Below are positions 33,140-42,186 of a stretch of DNA of 64,000 nt, piece by piece. This DNA is from CAWEYO01 sp963813315 (GTDB lineage Bacteria; Pseudomonadota; Alphaproteobacteria; Rhizobiales; Rhizobiaceae). The notes below the pieces were generated by a model. The model was given only the letters and a program-made list of their open reading frames with translations, was not told the origin of the DNA and did not search any database. The first letter of the stretch is position 1. Each line of letters starts with the position of its first letter. The position numbers and the translations under genes were made by a program. The stretch is from assembly GCA_963813315.1 (NCBI GenBank), contig CAWEYO010000023.1:98614-162613 (forward strand), given 5' to 3'.

Positions 33140-34594
33140 ATGACCTGGGTCATTCTCACCGGACGGCAGAACGATATCGACCAGTTCGCGACGCCGCACA
33201 AGATCATCACCAATCGCGACTACCTGGCGCATCCAGCGCTCTTTCGCGGGCAGCGGCCGAAAGTGATCAACCTTTCCAGCCGCTACAGCTATCAGTCGCG
33301 CGGTTACTACGCTTCGCTGCTGGCTAGCTCGCGCGGGCACAAGGTTATTCCGACCGTCGAGACGATGATCGACCTTTCGGAGCGCAAACTCTACGAAAAT
33401 GCGCTGCCGGAGCTCGAGGTGGCACTCAACAAATGCCGGAAGGAACTGGGCGGCATTTTCCCGGCCAACGTTGCGATCTTTTTCGGCATAGGTCCATCCA
33501 AGGCCTGGGACCGTTTCGCAAAACTCCTGTTCGACTGGTTCCGGGCTCCCGCGCTCGAAGTAAGCATCAAGGACAGCGCCGAATGGGCCACCATTCGCAA
33601 GATCGGGTTCCTGCCCCTTGCGCGCATGAGCGACGAGGACGAAAAGCGATTCCTTCAATGCCTGGAGACCTATACGAGCCGTGAATGGCGTGACACGAAG
33701 ACGAGAACTCCTGCCCGCTACACTTTCGCTACGCTGGTCGACCCGCATGAGGAACTGCCGCCGTCGGAAATCTCGTCGTTGCGATACTGGGCCAGGATCG
33801 CGGAAAAAATGGGCGTTGAGGTCGAGCCGATCACCAAGCGGGACCTTGCCAAGCTCGCCAACTACGATGCTCTTTTCATCCGCGAGCAAACGTCGATTTC
33901 GAACCACACCTACCGGTTTGCCAGACGCGCGCAGCAGGAGGGCATGCCAGTCATCGACGACCCGCTGTCCATGATCCGCTGTACCAACAAGGTCTATCTG
34001 AACGAGTTGATGACCTACAACAGGGTGCCGGTTCCGCCGACGGTGATGATCGCCGGCACGGCCGATCTCGATGTTGCCGCCGAGACGCTCGGCTTTCCGC
34101 TGGTCTTGAAAATCCCGGACAGCGCCTTTTCCCGCGGCGTGAAGAAAGCCTCGAACCTGGACGAACTGAAGACCTTGGCGACCCAGTGGCTGGAGGATTC
34201 CGACCTCCTGATCGCACAGAAATTCATTCCGACCGACTACGATTGGCGAATAGGGGTGCTGGGCGGCCAGCCGCTGTTTGCCCTTCACTATCTCATGGCC
34301 AAGAAGCACTGGCAGATCGTCAACCACAAAGCGTCCGGCAAGCCGGACCAGGGCGGCATCAAGACATTCACGCTGAAGGAAGCGCCCAGCCACGTAGTCG
34401 AAACAGCGGTGCGGGCGGCGCGCTGCATCGGCGATGGGCTTTATGGCGTCGATCTCAAGGAAACATCCGACGGGGTCTACGTCATCGAAGTCAATGACAA
34501 TCCGAATCTCGACCATGGATGGGAAGATTCCGGCGAGAAGGACGAAGTCTGGATCAGGCTGACCCAATGGTTTCTTGAGAAGCTCGACCGCTAG
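33140..34594 (+). CDS. RimK-like ATP-grasp ligase
   Basis: The 484-residue protein has an N-terminal RimK-like domain (VILTGRQNDIDQFATPHKII, residues 3-180, RLAN type) and a C-terminal ATP-grasp fold with PLVLKIPDSAFSRGVKKAS, a metal-binding EVNDNPNLDHG and GVDLKE. Family members add amino acids to proteins or small molecules in an ATP-dependent step; the substrate here is not known. Iyer and co-workers described RimK neighbourhoods with GNAT and papain-like peptidases; here a short ORF takes the place of the peptidase. The stop codon is in the repeat at 34591. Confidence 0.9.
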   Translation: MTWVILTGRQNDIDQFATPHKIITNRDYLAHPALFRGQRPKVINLSSRYSYQSRGYYASLLASSRGHKVIPTVETMIDLSERKLYENALPELEVALNKCRKELGGIFPANVAIFFGIGPSKAWDRFAKLLFDWFRAPALEVSIKDSAEWATIRKIGFLPLARMSDEDEKRFLQCLETYTSREWRDTKTRTPARYTFATLVDPHEELPPSEISSLRYWARIAEKMGVEVEPITKRDLAKLANYDALFIREQTSISNHTYRFARRAQQEGMPVIDDPLSMIRCTNKVYLNELMTYNRVPVPPTVMIAGTADLDVAAETLGFPLVLKIPDSAFSRGVKKASNLDELKTLATQWLEDSDLLIAQKFIPTDYDWRIGVLGGQPLFALHYLMAKKHWQIVNHKASGKPDQGGIKTFTLKEAPSHVVETAVRAARCIGDGLYGVDLKETSDGVYVIEVNDNPNLDHGWEDSGEKDEVWIRLTQWFLEKLDR

Positions 34595-34692
34595 AGAAGA
34601 TCGACCGATGGCATCGCGCTGCCGCTCTATCTTTTGTTCGAGCACCGGATTTTCCCCGAAACCGGTACCCACATTCGGGTCCGACGCTCTAG
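34591..34692. repeat. Two-hairpin intergenic repeat, copy 4
   Basis: It starts CTAGAGAAGATCGACCGATG and ends with CGGGTCCGACGCTCTAGA, with CCCCGAAACCGGTACCCAC in the second hairpin. The TAG of the RimK gene (34592-34594) lies in its first bases. Confidence 0.85.
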
Positions 34693-34844
34693 ATTTGCTA
34701 AGCGCATATCAGCTATAAGCTGTAATCTGAATCTCGCTTGCAAGCCGTACGCGTGTCGATCCGCTCGATTGAAGGCCTCAATCGTGGTATTCTGATTCTC
34801 TGGTCAAGTTCGTAGCAGATCCCCAATCAATGAGGAGGTTAGTT

Positions 34845-35042
34845 ATGGGTGTTAGCAAAGAAACTCCTAACTACTTAATCAATAAACTTGGCGCACTGAT
34901 CCTTATCATCTTAGGATTCCTGGTTGGAACCGCCGGCTATAGAAACGGATCGTCTGTTTATATCGTAGCCGGTATCATATTTCTCGCTGTTGGGTTCGCC
35001 TTATTGATACGAAAGATCATGCGTCGCAATCAAATCAGCTAG
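34845..35042 (+). CDS. Small two-helix membrane protein (65 aa)
   Basis: The ATG at 34845 has GAGGAGG at seven bases upstream, a strong site. The peptide has two membrane helices (about 15-32, LGALILIILGFLVGTAGY, and 39-56, VYIVAGIIFLAVGFALLI) and a basic C-terminus RKIMRRN. Its codons are more AT-rich than the surroundings. Function unknown. Confidence 0.75.
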   Translation: MGVSKETPNYLINKLGALILIILGFLVGTAGYRNGSSVYIVAGIIFLAVGFALLIRKIMRRNQIS

Positions 35043-35135
35043 ATGTCAAGTGTGATCGCATCGTTGATATTGTCCACAGCTGGAAAATCACCATGGACAG
35101 ATACTTTATGGATGCGCGTTCGACGGGACCGAATA

Positions 35136-35242
35136 TCTAGAGCAATTCCAGGAAAAGTGGACCCGGTTTTCCGTCCGGAATTGCGTAAACCAAAAAGATA
35201 GAGCGGTTCACCAATTCCGTCAGAGTGGGAACCGCTCTAGAT
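35136..35242. repeat. Two-hairpin intergenic repeat, copy 5 (divergent)
   Basis: It starts TCTAGAGCAATTCCAGGAAA and ends GGGAACCGCTCTAGATC. It keeps AAAAGATAGAGCGG and the outer palindromic ends, but the first stem is a different sequence (AATTCC...GGAATT), so it is a subfamily. Confidence 0.8.
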
Positions 35243-35281
35243 CGTGCCGAAATGAAAAGAACTGTTTGCGCCCATCGCACA

Positions 35282-36338
35282 TCAGCCCGTTCCAAGAAGA
35301 GCATCAATATCGAGGGTAGATCGCACGCCCAACTCTTTCACATGCTCCTTGAAAAACGTGTCTGCGCAGCGGCGACCCTCATCCCGCAGCTTGATCAGGA
35401 ATTCCCATTCCGCATTGAGTTTCGAGGAATAGCCGAGATCGGTCATAGCCTCGCTGGAAATTCGATGTATCCGCATTCCCGCCCATCGCGCTCCCTCGCT
35501 ATCACCGGGGTTCGCCACCTGCCTCAAAACCGCGATCATGCGGAGCTCCTTGAGCAAAGTCGCGTTGAACGAAACCTCGTTAATCCGATTGATGATTTCG
35601 CGGGCTGAGCGCGGCGTGCCTGCGCGCTCTACCGGATTTACCTGAACGAGAATGGTATCGCGGGAGGAGCATTCCTGGACGAGCGGCGACATCGTCGGAT
35701 TACCTGAGAAACCACCGTCCCAATACGGCTCGCCATCGATTTCGATGGCCTGAAAAAGTGTCGGCAAACACGCTGACGCCAACAGAACATCCGGTGTGAG
35801 TTCGGCGTTGCGGAAGATGCGGCCGCGCCCGGTATGGACGTTGGTAGCCGTCACGAATAGCCGTATCGGCGACCTGGCCGACACGGTCGAAATCGAGGCA
35901 GTCAGCCAGGATGTCACGCAGCGGGTTGGCACCGGTTGGGTTCAGGTCATAGGGGGAAAATACGCGCGCCGCCATGTCGAAGGCGATAAACATGGGTGAG
36001 GTGTCCATCGTCCACCGCCCCATCAGCACGTCGAGCGGAGTGCGCCGGAGCGGACTGAAGCGCGCCGCTTCTGAAACGCGCCGCCAGAACCCTTCGAGCG
36101 CCGTGCGTGCGCCATCGAGTCCTCCGCCGTCAGCGTGACCATCGGCCACAAGTGCGGCGTTCATTGCGCCTGCCGAAGTGCCGGAAATGCCCTCGATCCG
36201 CAGGTGCGGCTCTTCGAGCAACCGGTCCAGCACGCCCCACGTGAACGCTCCATGCGCGCCGCCTCCCTGCAACGCCAAATCCACCAGAAGGCTTTCGGTG
36301 TCGGGTTCTGCTGAGGGGTCGGAAGCCGGGCGTTTCAT
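35282..36338 (-). pseudogene. Patatin-like phospholipase, broken by a one-base frameshift
   Basis: The upstream frame gives LALQGGGAHGAFTWGVLDRL (oxyanion Gly-rich loop) and the nucleophile GTSAGAMNA (G-X-S-X-G). The downstream frame gives SPIRLFVTATNVHTGRGRIF, then the catalytic Asp motif YWDGGFSGNP (DGG). Removing one base (an extra C of the plus strand near 35873) joins the two frames into one protein of about 350 residues. The Ser-Asp dyad is intact in the two parts. The gene should hydrolyse acyl lipids. Sequencing error or recent loss both fit. Confidence 0.85.
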
Positions 36339-36465
36339 CGTTCATCTCCGGGAAGGACTACGACCTTCAGTAGGCGCTACGATCTCACCGGGAAGAGCCA
36401 CAATGAGCATAACAAGGAAGGGGATGTTTTTCCAAAATTCATTCGGGCTCGTTGCGCCGGCCATT

Positions 36466-37509
36466 TCATGATTCGAAGCGCGCTTCATCGGCGGGCTCCT
36501 TCGATAGCAGCGCTGCGATCCATTGGAATGACGGTACCGCCTCACAATAGACGGTGAATACGATCAACATGGGTACCCCGATGAAAGCGCCCGGAATGCC
36601 CCAAATGAAACTCCAGAAGAAAACCGAAAAAATGACCGCGAAGGGTGAAACGGCCAGCGAAGCCCCGGTGAGCAACGGTTCGAAATAGCTGCCAATAATA
36701 AACTGTATCAGGTTGAGGCAGATGAACACGATGACTGCCATTTGCCACGATTCGAACTGCGCTATCGCAAACAGCGTCGGAAAGGCGGTCGCGACCAGTG
36801 GCCCAAGAAAAGGGATATAGTTGAGCGCAAATGCAATCGCGCCCCAAGCCGCGGCGAGCTCGAGGCCGGCCACGGATGCAAACGCCCAGACGACCAGGCC
36901 CGTCAGCACGCTTGCGAAGGTACGAACAAGCATGAAACGCCGCAGCTTTTTGCCGATCTTCTGATTGGCTAGCAGGACTTTTTCGCCGAAAGGACGGAGG
37001 GCTGGAGCGCGAAGTCTTTGGTTGAAGTCGCCTACCTCGAGCAGACCGAGCATGACAAAGATGAACACCAGTACTGCAAATCCGGCGAAGCTGTTTAGCC
37101 GCCCGGCGACGCCCTGGGTAAAGCCGACGAGCCATCTCACGTCGAAGCGGTCGGCCAACGGGCCGACGACGGCAATTCCATGCCCGTCGAGCCAGCTTGT
37201 CCAGTCGACGTAGATCGCCTGAAAGCGTCCCGAATTTAGAAAAAGCCATTGCCCAAGTTTGCCAAATCCCCAAATTATTGAAGATCCGACCGCCACTACC
37301 ACGGCTATGGTCGCGGCCAGTGTTATCAGCAAAGCAAGGAGCCGCGGCATCCGCCGCTGCAAGACAACTTGCACAGGCCAGACAAGTGCAATGATAAACA
37401 AGGCGAAGGTGAGCGGGACGAATATGGATTGTGCAAAATAGAGCAGGGCAAGCACAAGAATGCCCGTCGGCAAAAATCCGAACGATCGGTGCTCGCTATT
37501 CCCGGCCAT
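36466..37509 (-). CDS. AI-2E family transporter (PerM-like)
   Basis: The 347-residue membrane protein has the family layout: N-terminal helices, a middle soluble loop, and the conserved ALNYIPFLGPLVATAFPTLF and FWSFIWGIPGAFIGVPMLIV segments. Members export diverse small molecules or act as Na+/H+ exchangers; AI-2 export by this protein is not implied. I chose the ATG at 37509 (MAGNSEH); a start at 37578 is possible. Confidence 0.9.
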   Translation of the reverse strand: MAGNSEHRSFGFLPTGILVLALLYFAQSIFVPLTFALFIIALVWPVQVVLQRRMPRLLALLITLAATIAVVVAVGSSIIWGFGKLGQWLFLNSGRFQAIYVDWTSWLDGHGIAVVGPLADRFDVRWLVGFTQGVAGRLNSFAGFAVLVFIFVMLGLLEVGDFNQRLRAPALRPFGEKVLLANQKIGKKLRRFMLVRTFASVLTGLVVWAFASVAGLELAAAWGAIAFALNYIPFLGPLVATAFPTLFAIAQFESWQMAVIVFICLNLIQFIIGSYFEPLLTGASLAVSPFAVIFSVFFWSFIWGIPGAFIGVPMLIVFTVYCEAVPSFQWIAALLSKEPADEARFES

Positions 37510-37610
37510 TCGCCCTTTTCCTTGATAGAGCTTGTTTGGCGAGGCCAACAGGCTCCCGTCAGAATCTTTCCGCTCCATCAGTTATGCAACTAACATCGCA
37601 TGACTCTCTT

Positions 37611-37720
37611 TATAGCGGCGGACGCACCGATGAAATCGGTATTGCCGCTCTATATCTTTGTTTGAGCATCGGATTTACCCCGAAACCGGCTCCCACTTTC
37701 GGGTCCCGATGCTCTAGAGC
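37611..37720. repeat. Two-hairpin intergenic repeat, copy 6
   Basis: It reads TATAGCGGCGGACGCACCGA, then GAAATCGGTATTGCCGCTCT, and ends CTTTCGGGTCCCGATGCTCT. It lies in the gap between the AI-2E gene and the DUF1269 gene. Confidence 0.87.
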
Positions 37721-37871
37721 GCATTGCTTCGAAACGGATTCATGCGACCCGCTTTAGGCTATTGTGTTTGTGCATGTCGCTGTCCCAAAACCGCTGCGAA
37801 CTTTTGGGCGACATGCATAGCGAGCCGACGCCGCCGGCCTCGCTTCTCTTGCCCGCAAGAGAAGCGGCAGG

Positions 37872-38366
37872 CTACGAGGCGGCAGCGCTTTTGAGGGCGT
37901 CCCGAAGGGCCTGTTCCTTCGTCTCGTCGAACGAGGTCTTGAGGACGACGCCGCCGTAACCCTTGATCGCCGCAAGCACCTTGTCGGTCGTCATTTCCCG
38001 CACGAGCACGAACAGCGCCGCGCTGCCCGGGTCGATGCTTTCCGCGAGTTTTTTCATGAACGGGTCGTTGATCCCGACATCGGTCAGCGCACCGCCGAGC
38101 GCGCCGGAAGCGGCGCCCGCGGCAACGCCGATCAGCGGGTTGAGGAACAGCACGCCGATCAGGAGGCCCCAGAAGCTGCCTGTTGCAGCACCGGCTGCGG
38201 TCATGTTCATCATCTGGTTCAGTTTCACACGGCCCGCCTCGGTCTTGGTCGCAATGACTGCGTCGCCGATCTTGATGAGGTATTCGCCCTGCAATTCGAA
38301 CAGGCGCTGGCGCACCTCCTCGGCCTTTTCTTCGGAGGGATAAACAATCACAACGAGGTTCGACAT
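37872..38366 (-). CDS. DUF1269 family membrane protein
   Basis: The 164-residue protein begins MSNLVVIVYPSEEKAEEVRQ, has a glycine-rich hydrophobic centre (about 60-100, AGAATGSFWGLLIGVLFLNP, then LIGVAAGAASGALGGALTDV) and a C-terminal ALFVLVREMTTDKVLAAI. This is the DUF1269 family, often stress-related by context. Function is unknown. It is followed downstream by a repeat and preceded by the glycine-zipper gene. Confidence 0.9.
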   Translation of the reverse strand: MSNLVVIVYPSEEKAEEVRQRLFELQGEYLIKIGDAVIATKTEAGRVKLNQMMNMTAAGAATGSFWGLLIGVLFLNPLIGVAAGAASGALGGALTDVGINDPFMKKLAESIDPGSAALFVLVREMTTDKVLAAIKGYGGVVLKTSFDETKEQALRDALKSAAAS

Positions 38367-38510
38367 TACGCGCTCCTTTAACTAGCCCCGCCACCATGCA
38401 CAACATGACCCGAATGCGGGAGGGGATTGAATTACGATTTCATCACAATGACAAATTTCTCAAAGCCGGCCTGGACAAAGTTGCCGCCTTGAAGCCTCGA
38501 CCTTGCTTGA

Positions 38511-38801
38511 TCAGCAGCTGGCCGTATAGATCGTCCCATCGGCGCGACGATAGCGGCAATAGTTCTCGTTCGCCGGCCGAGGCGTCGTTGCGCTGCCGAC
38601 GACAGCGCCAAGAATGGCACCACCAGCCGCGCCCGCCACCGTACTGCCGGTGTTTCCACCTATTGCCTGGCCCACCAGCGCACCTGCACCCGCGCCGATC
38701 AATGCACCGGTGCCGGCTCGCCGATCCTGCTCGCTCGTAGCGCAACCGGCAACAGCTAGGGCCAAAAACGATGAAGTCGATGCTATGATGTAAAATTTCA
38801 T
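38511..38801 (-). CDS. Glycine-zipper outer-membrane lipoprotein
   Basis: The 96-residue protein has a lipoprotein signal (LALAVAGCATSEQD, lipobox C20), a glycine-zipper helix pair (TGALIGAGAGALVGQAIGG, then AGAAGGAILGAVVGSA) and a C-terminal YCRYRRADGTIYTASC with two cysteines. Similar small rhizobial lipoproteins are annotated as YMGG-like or 17-kDa antigen-like. It probably sits in the outer membrane. Confidence 0.85.
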   Translation of the reverse strand: MKFYIIASTSSFLALAVAGCATSEQDRRAGTGALIGAGAGALVGQAIGGNTGSTVAGAAGGAILGAVVGSATTPRPANENYCRYRRADGTIYTASC

Positions 38802-38918
38802 GTCATCCTCGGTTTGAAGTTGGTTGTTTGCCGCTGTCTTGGAAGATGACCCAGATGAGTTGAGTTCGCGACGCTGGTCAAGACCTGTGGTTGCAATTTT
38901 TTGCCCGACAGCCGATTT

Positions 38919-40742
38919 TCACAATGGAAGGAGCCAAGGCACCAGGATTACGCTGACGATCAGGACTATGACGGAAAAGGGAACGCCAATGCGGACAAAA
39001 TCCCCGAACGTGTAGCGTCCCGGTGCAACCACCAGGGTATTCACCGGGGACGAAACCGGCGTCATGAAGGCCGTCGAGGCCGCGAGCGCCACGATCATGG
39101 CAAACGGATAGGGCGAAACGCCCATGTCTTGCGACACCGCTAAGGCAACAGGAGCCATCAGTACCGCCGTTGCCGTATTGGATATGAACATTCCAAGTAT
39201 GGCTGTAATTGCAAAGAGCGTGGAGAGAACAGCCCTGGGACCGGCGCCTTCAGTCAGGCTCTTCAATCCCTCCGCCGCCAGTTCGACCCCACCTGTTCGC
39301 TCCAGCGCAGTGGAAAATGGCAACATGCCAACGATCAAAACGATCGTTTTCCAGTCGATCGATCGATAGGCGCTGGCGAAGTCGATACAGCCGAGCACGC
39401 CCATCAGAAGGCATCCGATCAGGGCCGCCTGCACGTTCGGTACGATGCCGCTGACCATCAACGCAATTACGAATACGAGACAAATCACCGCCTGCAGCGA
39501 CCTGCCGGGAGCCGGGAGCCGCTGATCGATTTCCGCGGGCAGCCTGATAATCGCGAGGTCCTTGGTGTCGGCGCGATATTTCTCGATTTCGTCCCAAGGT
39601 CCGATCAGCAACAATGTGTCGCCAATCCTGAGTTTTTCCGCCAGCAGATCGTGCGTGTGGGCGCCGTCGCCACGACGCAAACCGAGCACCGTTGTCCCGA
39701 ACTGCGTACGGAATTTGGCTTCGAGCACGGTTTTTCCGATGAGCTCGGACGTCGGCGGCACGATCGCCTCGGCCATGCCGATCTCCTGGGAACGATCGGC
39801 GAAATACCCGCCGGTCAGTGGCAAGTCCTGCAAGGCAAACTGCGTCTGGAGAGCTGCGATATTGCTGCCGGCAGACGACATGTCGATCAGCAGGATGTCA
39901 CCCGCACGCAACTCCGTTTTGGCGGTCGGCCTGAGGTTTTCCCGGGAGAAACCATGATTGCGCTCGATCGCCACAATGTTGGCGCCGGCGCTCCCCCTCA
40001 GATCCAGTTCCTCCAAATTCTTGCCGACAAGCGGCGAACTGTCCGCTACCTGCAGCCTGCGTTCACGTTCCGCGAGCTTGTACTCCTCGACCCACACGGC
40101 GAGGCTGGTCCGTTCAGACGTCTTGGGTTCGCTTGCCGCCGGCAGCCACCGCCGAGCAAAGATCATGTAGGCTATTCCCAGGCCGAGAACCGGAAGGCCG
40201 AAAGGCGCAAAGCTAAAGAAAGCAAATCCTTCCAGACCGTGTCGCTCGAGTTCGCTGTTCACCACCAGATTGGGGGCGGTGGCGACGAGCGTCGTCATTC
40301 CGCTGATGAGTGCAGCAAAGCTGAGTGGCATCATGAGCCGGCTGGGACCGATGCCGGTGCTTTGTGATATCCGCAGTGCAACCGGAATAAAGATCGCCGT
40401 AACAGCGGTGGAGCTCATTGTGGCGCCCAGCGAGCAGACGACCAGCATCAACAGGACGATGAGACGGACTTCATTTTTTCCCGCCTTCGCAATCAACCAG
40501 TCGCCGAGCTTCTGAGCGACACCGGTTCGCACCAGGCTGTCGCCGATGACAAAAAGCGCCGCGATGAGGACGATATTCGAATCGCTAAAGCCTGCGAGTG
40601 CCTCGCCCATCGTCAGCACCCCCGTAAAGGGCAATGCGACAAGCATGATGAGCGCTACGGCGTCCAAACGTGGCTTGTTGATCGCAAACATCACGATCGC
40701 GGCAGCCAGCAGGACGAGAACAGTCGCGAGTTCCGTGCTCAT
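38919..40742 (-). CDS. SLC13 family permease with TrkA-C domains
   Basis: The 607-residue protein has two bundles of hydrophobic helices (N-terminal about 1-180, C-terminal about 400-607) and, between them, two RCK_C/TrkA-C domains (about 205-290, 295-385; EELDLRGSAGANIVAIERNH, LGLRRGDGAHTHDLLAEKLR region). The SSTAVTAIFIPVALRI and SNTATAVLMAPVALAV motifs are those of the DASS/SLC13 superfamily. It may carry dicarboxylates, sulfate or a similar anion. A second, damaged copy of the family stands at 45124. Confidence 0.9.
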   Translation of the reverse strand: MSTELATVLVLLAAAIVMFAINKPRLDAVALIMLVALPFTGVLTMGEALAGFSDSNIVLIAALFVIGDSLVRTGVAQKLGDWLIAKAGKNEVRLIVLLMLVVCSLGATMSSTAVTAIFIPVALRISQSTGIGPSRLMMPLSFAALISGMTTLVATAPNLVVNSELERHGLEGFAFFSFAPFGLPVLGLGIAYMIFARRWLPAASEPKTSERTSLAVWVEEYKLAERERRLQVADSSPLVGKNLEELDLRGSAGANIVAIERNHGFSRENLRPTAKTELRAGDILLIDMSSAGSNIAALQTQFALQDLPLTGGYFADRSQEIGMAEAIVPPTSELIGKTVLEAKFRTQFGTTVLGLRRGDGAHTHDLLAEKLRIGDTLLLIGPWDEIEKYRADTKDLAIIRLPAEIDQRLPAPGRSLQAVICLVFVIALMVSGIVPNVQAALIGCLLMGVLGCIDFASAYRSIDWKTIVLIVGMLPFSTALERTGGVELAAEGLKSLTEGAGPRAVLSTLFAITAILGMFISNTATAVLMAPVALAVSQDMGVSPYPFAMIVALAASTAFMTPVSSPVNTLVVAPGRYTFGDFVRIGVPFSVIVLIVSVILVPWLLPL

Positions 40743-40928
40743 TTCATGTTCCGTGTCGAATCGTCACAATTTGACCGGCACCGAGACTGCAATGCACTGG
40801 AACAATCGCAGGGTCAGAAATCTTGGGCCGGGCTCCTGATTGCTTCTGAAAGGTTATCCAAGCTCAAAGATTCACGCCAGAGCGAGGACCAAGGGCCCGG
40901 CAAAGCCCGGTCGCCCGGCGCGGCTTGC

Positions 40929-41933
40929 TCACGCCTCCGGTGTCGACACGAACAAGTGCATGCCCAGCCGTTGCGAGAGGTACTTTGCGACAAGCTGCCC
41001 CTTGACGCTGTTGCCTTCGGCATCAAGCGGCGGAGCAAATGTGCCAAGTCCACCTTTACCCGGCGAAACAGTGACGATCCCGCCGCCGATCCCGCTTTTT
41101 CCCGGAAGCCCTATTTCGTAGAGCCAGTCGCCCGAGGTCTCGTACAGTCCAGCCGTCGTCATGACAGCAAGGGCGTAGTGGCAGACCGTCGGATCGACGA
41201 CCCGCACTTTCGTGATCGGGTTCACGCCGCCGTCCGCAAGTGTCGCTCCCATCACTGCCAGATCTCTCGCGCTCACGTTCAGCGCACACTGCCTCGTATA
41301 CAAATCGGTCGCTTCGGCGGGATCAAAATAGATTCGCCCGAAACTCTGGAGAAGACGGGCGATGCTCTGGTTGCGAGAGTTGGTCTCACTCGCGGACCTG
41401 TAGACATCTTCATTAAGCGAGAGAGGCCGGCCGGCAAATCGCGACAGTCCTTCATGGATCAATTTCCATTTCGCATCGGCTGTAGCGCCCGGGACAAGAC
41501 TTGTTGTCGCAATGGCGCCTGCATTGACCATCGGGTTCGTGCGCCCATCGCGGCTTTGCTCGACAGCCGCAAGCGAGTTGAAGGGCAAGCCTGTGGCATT
41601 CGCACCGAGCTTCTGACGCGCTTGCTCCGCGCCAATGGCCTGGCAAACCATTGCAAATACAAAAGGCTTGGATACGCTCATGATTGAAAATTCGTGGTCC
41701 GCGTCGCCGACGGCGTATATTTCGCCATTCGTGCTTGCCACGCACACGCCAAACAGGCTTGCGGGGACCTCGGCAAGTGCCGGATAAACTTGTGCGTTCT
41801 TGCCGTCCGCATTCAACTCGTAGCGCTGGTAGGCCTCTTCAACCAGCCTTCTGACATCCGCGGCAGGCGGCAACTGGCCGGTCGACACATATGCATCGCC
41901 AGGGCGGTCTTCGATATCGGCGTGCTTGCTCAT
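40929..41933 (-). CDS. glsA: Glutaminase A
   Basis: The 334-residue protein has the beta-lactamase-like Ser-X-X-Lys motif SVSK (S86, K89, in FSIMSVSKPF) and the family sequences PFNSLAAVEQS, PMVNAGAIATTSLVPG and GGIVTVSPGKGGLGTFAPP. It hydrolyses glutamine to glutamate and ammonia; in enterobacteria this aids acid resistance. The context has permeases and an AbgT-type gene for glutamate-containing compounds. Confidence 0.94.
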   Translation of the reverse strand: MSKHADIEDRPGDAYVSTGQLPPAADVRRLVEEAYQRYELNADGKNAQVYPALAEVPASLFGVCVASTNGEIYAVGDADHEFSIMSVSKPFVFAMVCQAIGAEQARQKLGANATGLPFNSLAAVEQSRDGRTNPMVNAGAIATTSLVPGATADAKWKLIHEGLSRFAGRPLSLNEDVYRSASETNSRNQSIARLLQSFGRIYFDPAEATDLYTRQCALNVSARDLAVMGATLADGGVNPITKVRVVDPTVCHYALAVMTTAGLYETSGDWLYEIGLPGKSGIGGGIVTVSPGKGGLGTFAPPLDAEGNSVKGQLVAKYLSQRLGMHLFVSTPEA

Positions 41934-42186
41934 GTCATTTCACTCCATCCATCGGTATCCGCTATCACGCGCCCTTATCATGAGGACCACCAAGTCGGGG
42001 CACAAGCCGCCTCCCCTCCAATAGCGTCTCACCGCCAGTGAGGATCAGTCGGCAACACGCACACCCTGCCGATGATTTTCGGTCGCCTTGGCATCAGTTT
42101 AGAACTACACTTCGATAATTGACAACATCGAGTGTAGAGCCTTCCCCGCTGCAACTGTTGGTTTGGCCTCAATTTTTGAGGGGTGG

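Noticed and set aside
33062..34672. Minus-strand open frame of 536 codons opposite the RimK-like gene
   Set aside because: The plus-strand frame has clear ATP-grasp motifs; the minus-strand translation has shadow composition.
36342..36470. Short hydrophobic minus-strand frame between the AI-2E gene and the patatin-like gene
   Set aside because: It has one membrane-like stretch but no convincing start site; it could be chance and is not called.
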